Assembly: GCA_001766655.1 (NCBI GenBank) | Contig: MJCC01000020.1 | Span: 192,331 to 256,330, forward strand | DNA length: 64,000 nucleotides | Reading direction: 5' to 3' | DNA from: Phytomonas francai | Lineage: Eukaryota; Euglenozoa; Kinetoplastea; Trypanosomatida; Trypanosomatidae | The notes under the pieces: model-generated | What the model saw: the letters and a program-made list of their open reading frames with translations, nothing else | Told to the model about the DNA's origin: nothing | The model's database searches: none | Program-made: the position numbers and the translations under genes | In this document: positions 14,101 through 20,000 of the stretch, piece after piece | Numbering within the stretch: position 1 is the first letter of the stretch | How the letters are laid out: each line of letters starts with the position of its first letter

Positions 14101-16134
14101 ACGACCACTCCACTCTTTTTTATTCTTTCACCCGGCGTAGATCCCATTAAATCTGTCGAGGAGTTAGGCCGCAAGCTTGGCTTTACTTACGATAATGAGA
14201 AGCTCTACAATGTGTCCCTCGGTCAGGGCCAGGAGGTGGTGGCGGACCGCGCTCTCGAGAGGTGCTTCAAAGAGGGTGGCTGGGCGATGTTATCAAATAT
14301 CCACCTTGTCGAGAAATGGCTTTGCACTCTAGAGCGCCGATTGGATGTATACGCGGAGTCCTACACACGCATGGCACAGCTTCGTAAGGGGGTTATGGAA
14401 CGAAAGGCAGCTGAAATGGCTAGCGCGGCGGCTAATGCTGCCAAGCCGTCACCGGTGGTCAACAAGGAACCTGAAAGGGACGGTAGCGAGAGCGTCAAGT
14501 CTCTCGATGAGCAGAGCGGTGCCGAACATGAGGGTGGGGCGACGGACGATGAGGAACAGCAGCAGGAGAAGGGAGAGATGATTATACATGTTTCTGATGA
14601 CGAGATCCCATTTGAAGGTCAGAGGGGCCACCCTGACTTCCGTGTCTTCCTCAGCGCGGAGCCCTCAGAGGTGATCCCGATCGGCATTTTACAGCGTTCA
14701 TTGAAGCTGACATCGGAGCCGCCGACAGGCATTCGCCAGAACATCGTGCGCGCTATCTCTAATTTTAGTGACGAACCGTGGGAGAGGAGCGCGAAGCCGA
14801 CGGAGTACCGCTGCATTATGTTTGCCATGTGCTTTTTCCACGCTGTAGTGGTGGAGCGCAAAAAGTTTGGCCCTCTTGGCTGGAACCGTGGCTATCCCTT
14901 CAATTCTGGTGACCTTACGACTTGCATGGAGGTGGCTGCTAACTACATCGAGGATCGCCCCAGGGTTCCTTGGGAAGACCTGCGCTATGTCTTTGGTGAA
15001 ATCATGTACGGAGGACATATCACAGACGACTGGGATCGTGTCCTGTGCATGGCATATTTGAAGACCTTCATTGTCACAGAGTGCTGTGATGGACTAGAGC
15101 TTGCGCCAGGTCTGTCAATCCCTAATCCGTGCAGCTACCAGGAATATATGCAATGGCTCACACAGGACAAGGAGTTCCCGACCGAATCGCCGCTTCTCTA
15201 CGGTCTTCACCCTAATGCTGAGATCAACTACCGCACGACGCAGGCGGATGTTCTTTTTAAGACTATTAATGAGCTCCAACCCAAGAAGCACGCTGGTAGC
15301 AACATGCTCAGCCCACAGGATATTGTGCAGCAAAAGATCGATGAGATCCGAGAGCGGTTGCCTGAACCACACAACCTTCAAGACCTAGCAGAGCGCCTTG
15401 AGGACGACCGATCGCCGCAGCAGCACGTTTTCTACCAAGAATGTGAGCGCATGAATTTCCTCATTGATACCCTGAAGGTCACACTTGAAGAGCTCAACCT
15501 TGGGCTGAAGGGCGCCCTTTCCATGACGGTCGGGATGCAGGAGCTGTTCGATCAGATCTTCCTCGATAAGATGCCGGAGAAGTGGGCTCGCGTGTCCTTT
15601 TTGTCTCAGCGCATGTTGGGATCCTGGGTGGAAAACTTCCTCGCTCGAAACGAGCAGCTCATCAGTTGGAATGTGGATCTTCAGACGCCGAAGGTGACTA
15701 ACATAGCTCTCTTTTTCAATCCCATGTCCTTCTTGACTGCCATTATGCAAACAATATCCATTGTCAACAGTTTTGATCTCGACCAGATGGCTCTTGTTGT
15801 GGATGTTTTGAAGAAGTCTGCCGATCAGATCGAGACCAGCGCACGGGACGGGTGCTATATTTATGGTCTCTCAATGGAAGGCGCACGCTGGGATACAACG
15901 ACGGGCTGCATTGAGGAGAGTCGTCTCAAGGAACTTTATCCACCGATGCCAATTATGCAGGTGCGCTCCCTTCCGCTCAGCAAAATCGATCGCCGTGACC
16001 AGTATGAGTGCCCTGTTTACAAAACCCAAGCCCGAGGCCCAGGCTTTGTTGTCGGCTTTTTCCTCAAGACTAAGCAGCCCGCTCGTAAATGGGTAATAGC
16101 TGGTGTCGGGCTTTTGCTGGATGTAGTTGAGTAA
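2170..16134 (+). CDS. Axonemal outer-arm dynein heavy chain, beta type (DNAH9/11/17-like)
   Basis: This is a motor subunit of the flagellar outer dynein arm: ATP hydrolysis drives sliding of adjacent doublet microtubules. The first ATG of the frame is at 2170 (a GTG three codons upstream is unlikely), giving 4654 residues. The N-terminal half is tail and linker. Four P-loops are visible: AAA1 GPAGTGKT at residue 1919, AAA2 GATGSGKT at about 2202, AAA3 GTAGTGKT at about 2546 and AAA4 GIGGSGKQ at about 2893. A coiled-coil stalk (about 3150-3410) encloses the microtubule-binding domain. AAA1 reads [31 protein letters not shown] in two parts, and the IEVLSVVA form is like the beta group, not DNAH5/8. 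The C-terminus ([16 protein letters not shown], then VVGFFLKTK) is standard. A charged low-complexity insert sits in the AAA6 region at about 4066-4150. The frame is intact over 14 kb. Family is certain; the outer-arm beta class is inferred from similarity. Confidence 0.93.
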   Translation: [4654 protein letters not shown]

Positions 16135-17099
16135 TAGAAGGAAGACAAAATATTTAAATATGAATACCTCTTTGATTTACTTCAAATATCAACGTTTAAA
16201 GTATCCTTTCGGAACAAATATTGGAAAATTATCATTCGCGTTTTTACTTCCTTTCCATCAGCCCTTTTATAAAATATTGGGGTATCGCGCGATCTAATAG
16301 ATCATTTGTAACGTTTTTTTCCCGTTATTATTCTTACTTCCTATGAGATATTTTTTCCACCGATGTAGTTATATTTTCATGTTTATTATCATCATGTTCA
16401 ATAATACATTATTAGTTATATCATTCTTTCATAGTTTTTTATGTGCCTTCGGAACTGATGTGATGGAGTCAAAGTTTCATTAGTTTGCATTCCCTTTTCC
16501 CTTTCCCACCTCCTATCTTTTCCCTTTTATGTAGTTATAGAATCAAATTCCCACAAGTGTAGGTCTGGTACGCGTAATTATTGGCGTTATTTGCTCTTAG
16601 ATGGACTTTTAATGCATGCCTGGAGGGGAATATATAACAGAAGCCACTTTCCTCCAAAAAAATAAAAATAGCTTCTGGAGCCAATATCACATCTGACAAT
16701 AGGAGCTACCGTTCCCTTTACATCAGATTTCAACCGATAATAGCAAATCATTTCACAGGAATGTTTATCTGCATGCATCAGTGGACCAATTTTCCCTCAA
16801 AGGACATGATACTTTGCATTATAAATCTAAATATATATTCTACTATATGATGGTTATTTCCTCGACCATTTACTTTCTTTTGCTCTTTTTTCTTTTTTTT
16901 TAAAGAATGAAACCACACAAACACAAAAGCATATAGTTATTTTACTCCTTTGCTACATCCCCTTCCCCTAAAATTTTGGACAAGAGGTCTTTCTTCCTAG
17001 ACTTTCTACGTGCTCACACCTTTATAGTGCTCCGCTACTCCTCGGAAAGAGAGGGAAGGGGTGATTCTGCACCTACGAAAAACGTTTGTAGATCTAAAT
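16135..17099. other. Intergenic spacer dynein-DNA polymerase
   Basis: This AT-rich spacer has no gene I can support. Pyrimidine tracts occur near 16316-16321 and 16870-16901, and again at about 16958-17015 just before the polymerase start. Confidence 0.7.
16873..16905 (+). promoter_or_regulatory. Putative spliced-leader acceptor for DNA polymerase gene
   Basis: A long C/T tract ends at 16901 and the first AG follows at 16904-16905, about 195 bases before the ATG at 17100. Further AGs downstream, after the second pyrimidine stretch at 16958-17015, are alternatives. Confidence 0.4.
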
Positions 17100-20000
17100 A
17101 TGCGAGAGCGACTCTTTCGATGTTCATTTTTAAGTTCACAGTCTCTCAAACGTGATCTTTATGTGTATTTCTCCCCGCGCTGGATCACAACTGGGACCTC
17201 TGCTCATTCTTCTCCCTCAACCGCGCTGTCGAAGCAACACGTTAACACCATTTCAAGCCCAATCACGCCACCTATTGGTGGACAACAGCAATCGCAGAAA
17301 GAGCCGTCCGCCACATCCATTTTTAGCACCGGTAATAATAGAATAGGCAATTTGCAGACTATGGTGCCGCAGCAAGCTCGGCAAAATTCTTTTTCACCAG
17401 TCTTTAATGAGCATGGCGAGCATGTACTTTTAGCTAAATCGCAGTACTGTTTACTTACAATGTCGTATGATCCCTCGAGGTCCCTGTACGCTTTGTATTC
17501 AGCCACTAGCAATGAATTGATCACAATGACCGAGAGCGTCCTCTGGAAGGGTTCTATTTGGATTGACTCTAGGGTTGGTGATGATTACGTCGCTGCGCTA
17601 ATCTTCTCAAGCGATTCCTCGAAGGAGTTGGGGAATGCCATCGCGCAGGTGGTGGAAAAGGCACAAAAGCGTGTGATGGCCGCTCCAGACACGTGGAGTA
17701 TTACTTATATGGCTTTTAGAGCGCAGAGGGAGTTTGTGAAAGGGGTAGACCTTCCAGCTAGTCTTGAGGAGGCCGCTTTTCTGCTTTCACGCAAGCAATT
17801 CGATGCCACTTCCACCAACACGACTGTTTTTGATCTCAATTCAGGTACCTACCTCCCAGAGGAGGAGGTGTCGAAACTGGGCCCTGCGCGCAGTGCCTTA
17901 CTCAACTGGTACACTTTGTTTAATGTTCACAAGCGGTTCGGTACGTTGGGTAGCCGCAAGACCCTCAACCCGGTCGAACAGATTGTTCGTCGCGTTGTCA
18001 AGGCGGTGAATGTGTTTGTGGTGGATCTAAATGTTCGGGTCGGAAAAGGCACGATCGCTGAGGGTCACACCATGATCGCGACCGTTTACTCCGCGCAAAA
18101 ACGAACACAGACGGTGCACATGATCCGCAGCCTTGCTGAAGAAACGTCCAAGCTGGCCGCGCTCACCACGCTGTTCTACGGCGAGGGAAGCTCGTCGATT
18201 ACGCTTTTTATTCCGACCATTCGAACCCGACCTTCCCAACTCGTCGCGTTCGCGCGCACGTGCCGGCCGAAGAGTCCTTTCTTTGTCGCGGAGATCTCGA
18301 GCCTGACGCCGTACCTCGGCGGGCGTTCCGTCTCCAAAGGGCTCACGGAGGAGTCGGACCCACGCAGCACCTGGTGCACGATCCGCGACAACTGCTTTCC
18401 CGAGAAGCACGCGCGGAAGGAGGAGGAGCGGATCGACGGCTACCTCCAGCGCGGCTTCACCGCCCTCGCCACGAAGCTCTTCTCGGAGCGGCTTCAGAAG
18501 GTGTCCCCGGCGATCCTGTCGGCGGCCAACAGCATCCCCGCCCAGGAGGACGCGCGGGCCGCGTTTGACGCGGTCAAAAAGCGCGCGCAGGCGGAGCAGG
18601 ATTCGATGGTGACTAGCGTGGCCAGTTCAACTTTTCTTAACAAAGTGGACGTGAACGACGCCGAGGTGGTTTTTAGGCTCCAGCAGTGGCGTTCGAAAAT
18701 ATACGAATCGGCGGATCGGCTAGCGCGGGAGAAGAAAGCTTCCGAAGTTCTGGAGCGGTATCTTATCCTCGATCTGGAAACGTCCACTATTCGACGCTAC
18801 AAGCGTGTGGCGAATCCGTTCATAAAAGAAAACTTCGTCGTGTTGTCCGGCGCACGTGACTACAAGGGCAACGTGTTCATGCCAAGCCGCTATTTTGATC
18901 GCAGTGTAGCGCTACGGTACGACGATCCCGCCGTGACCACTACGAATCAGCTGGTCGAGAGGTCCTCGAAGGACTCCCTTTTCCTGCCGCCGCTCAACGA
19001 TTACACGGTTATTGTTGGGCATAACATCAAATTTGACCTCCTACAAATCTGGCGCGATGTTGAACTGCGAAAATTTTTCAAGCGGGGTGGGAAAATTTGG
19101 GACACCATGTACGGGGAGTATCTGCTAAGTGGTCAAGAAATCAAACTCGGGCAGGGCGCGGGCTTGGAGGACATTGCCAAAAGCTACGGTGGTCAGACCC
19201 CTAAACTGGACGCCGTAAAGCGGGCGTGGGCAGAGGGAAAGGAAACCTACGAAATCCCTTACTCGATGCTTACGGAGTACCTTAACGGTGACTTGGAAAA
19301 CACCGAGTTGATCTTTTGCAAACACCGCGAGCGAGCCTTAGCCCAACGCCAGGTCATTATATGCAACGCACGCATGGAAGGGTTACTATGCACCACCGAA
19401 ATGGAGTACAATGGTCTCAAAACCAACGTCGAGTTGGCCATAGCGCAGAGCAACGAGCTTGCGAGCCGAGTAACTGCGCTTCGAAAGGATCTAGAGAGCT
19501 CCATACCCGGGGAAATTCCCCCTGAGTGTCGCAAATTCTTTAACTGGTCATCCAACCAACATCTGATCGCCTTCTTCTTCGGTGGTAAACTCAAGCTGAA
19601 CACCAATTCACGTGAAAGTAAGTCCTTGCCGGGCGAATTGTTCGATCGACACACCCTTTTCGTCCCGCCAGAGATGTACACCAAGGACCTTTTCCCCAAT
19701 GGCGTCTTTTTGCGACCCCCAGTGAACTCCGCTGGTATCAGTGACTGTGCCATCATAGCCGGGATGCCGCTTGAAAAGGGAACTCGCATTTTCAAGGCCT
19801 ACTTTGACAGCTACATGAGACAGTCAAACTTTAGGAAGAGCTCCACCCTTATGGACTCGCTGAAGCGTGAAATGGTTGCCATCCCGCGTGCCGCACCAGA
19901 AAGTCAAGGGGAGGTGTCTGCGTTAGCCAACCTCATACCGCGCCGGCATATCTTCTTTTTTGCCAGTTTATCGTTAAATGCAAATAATACGATTGACCGT

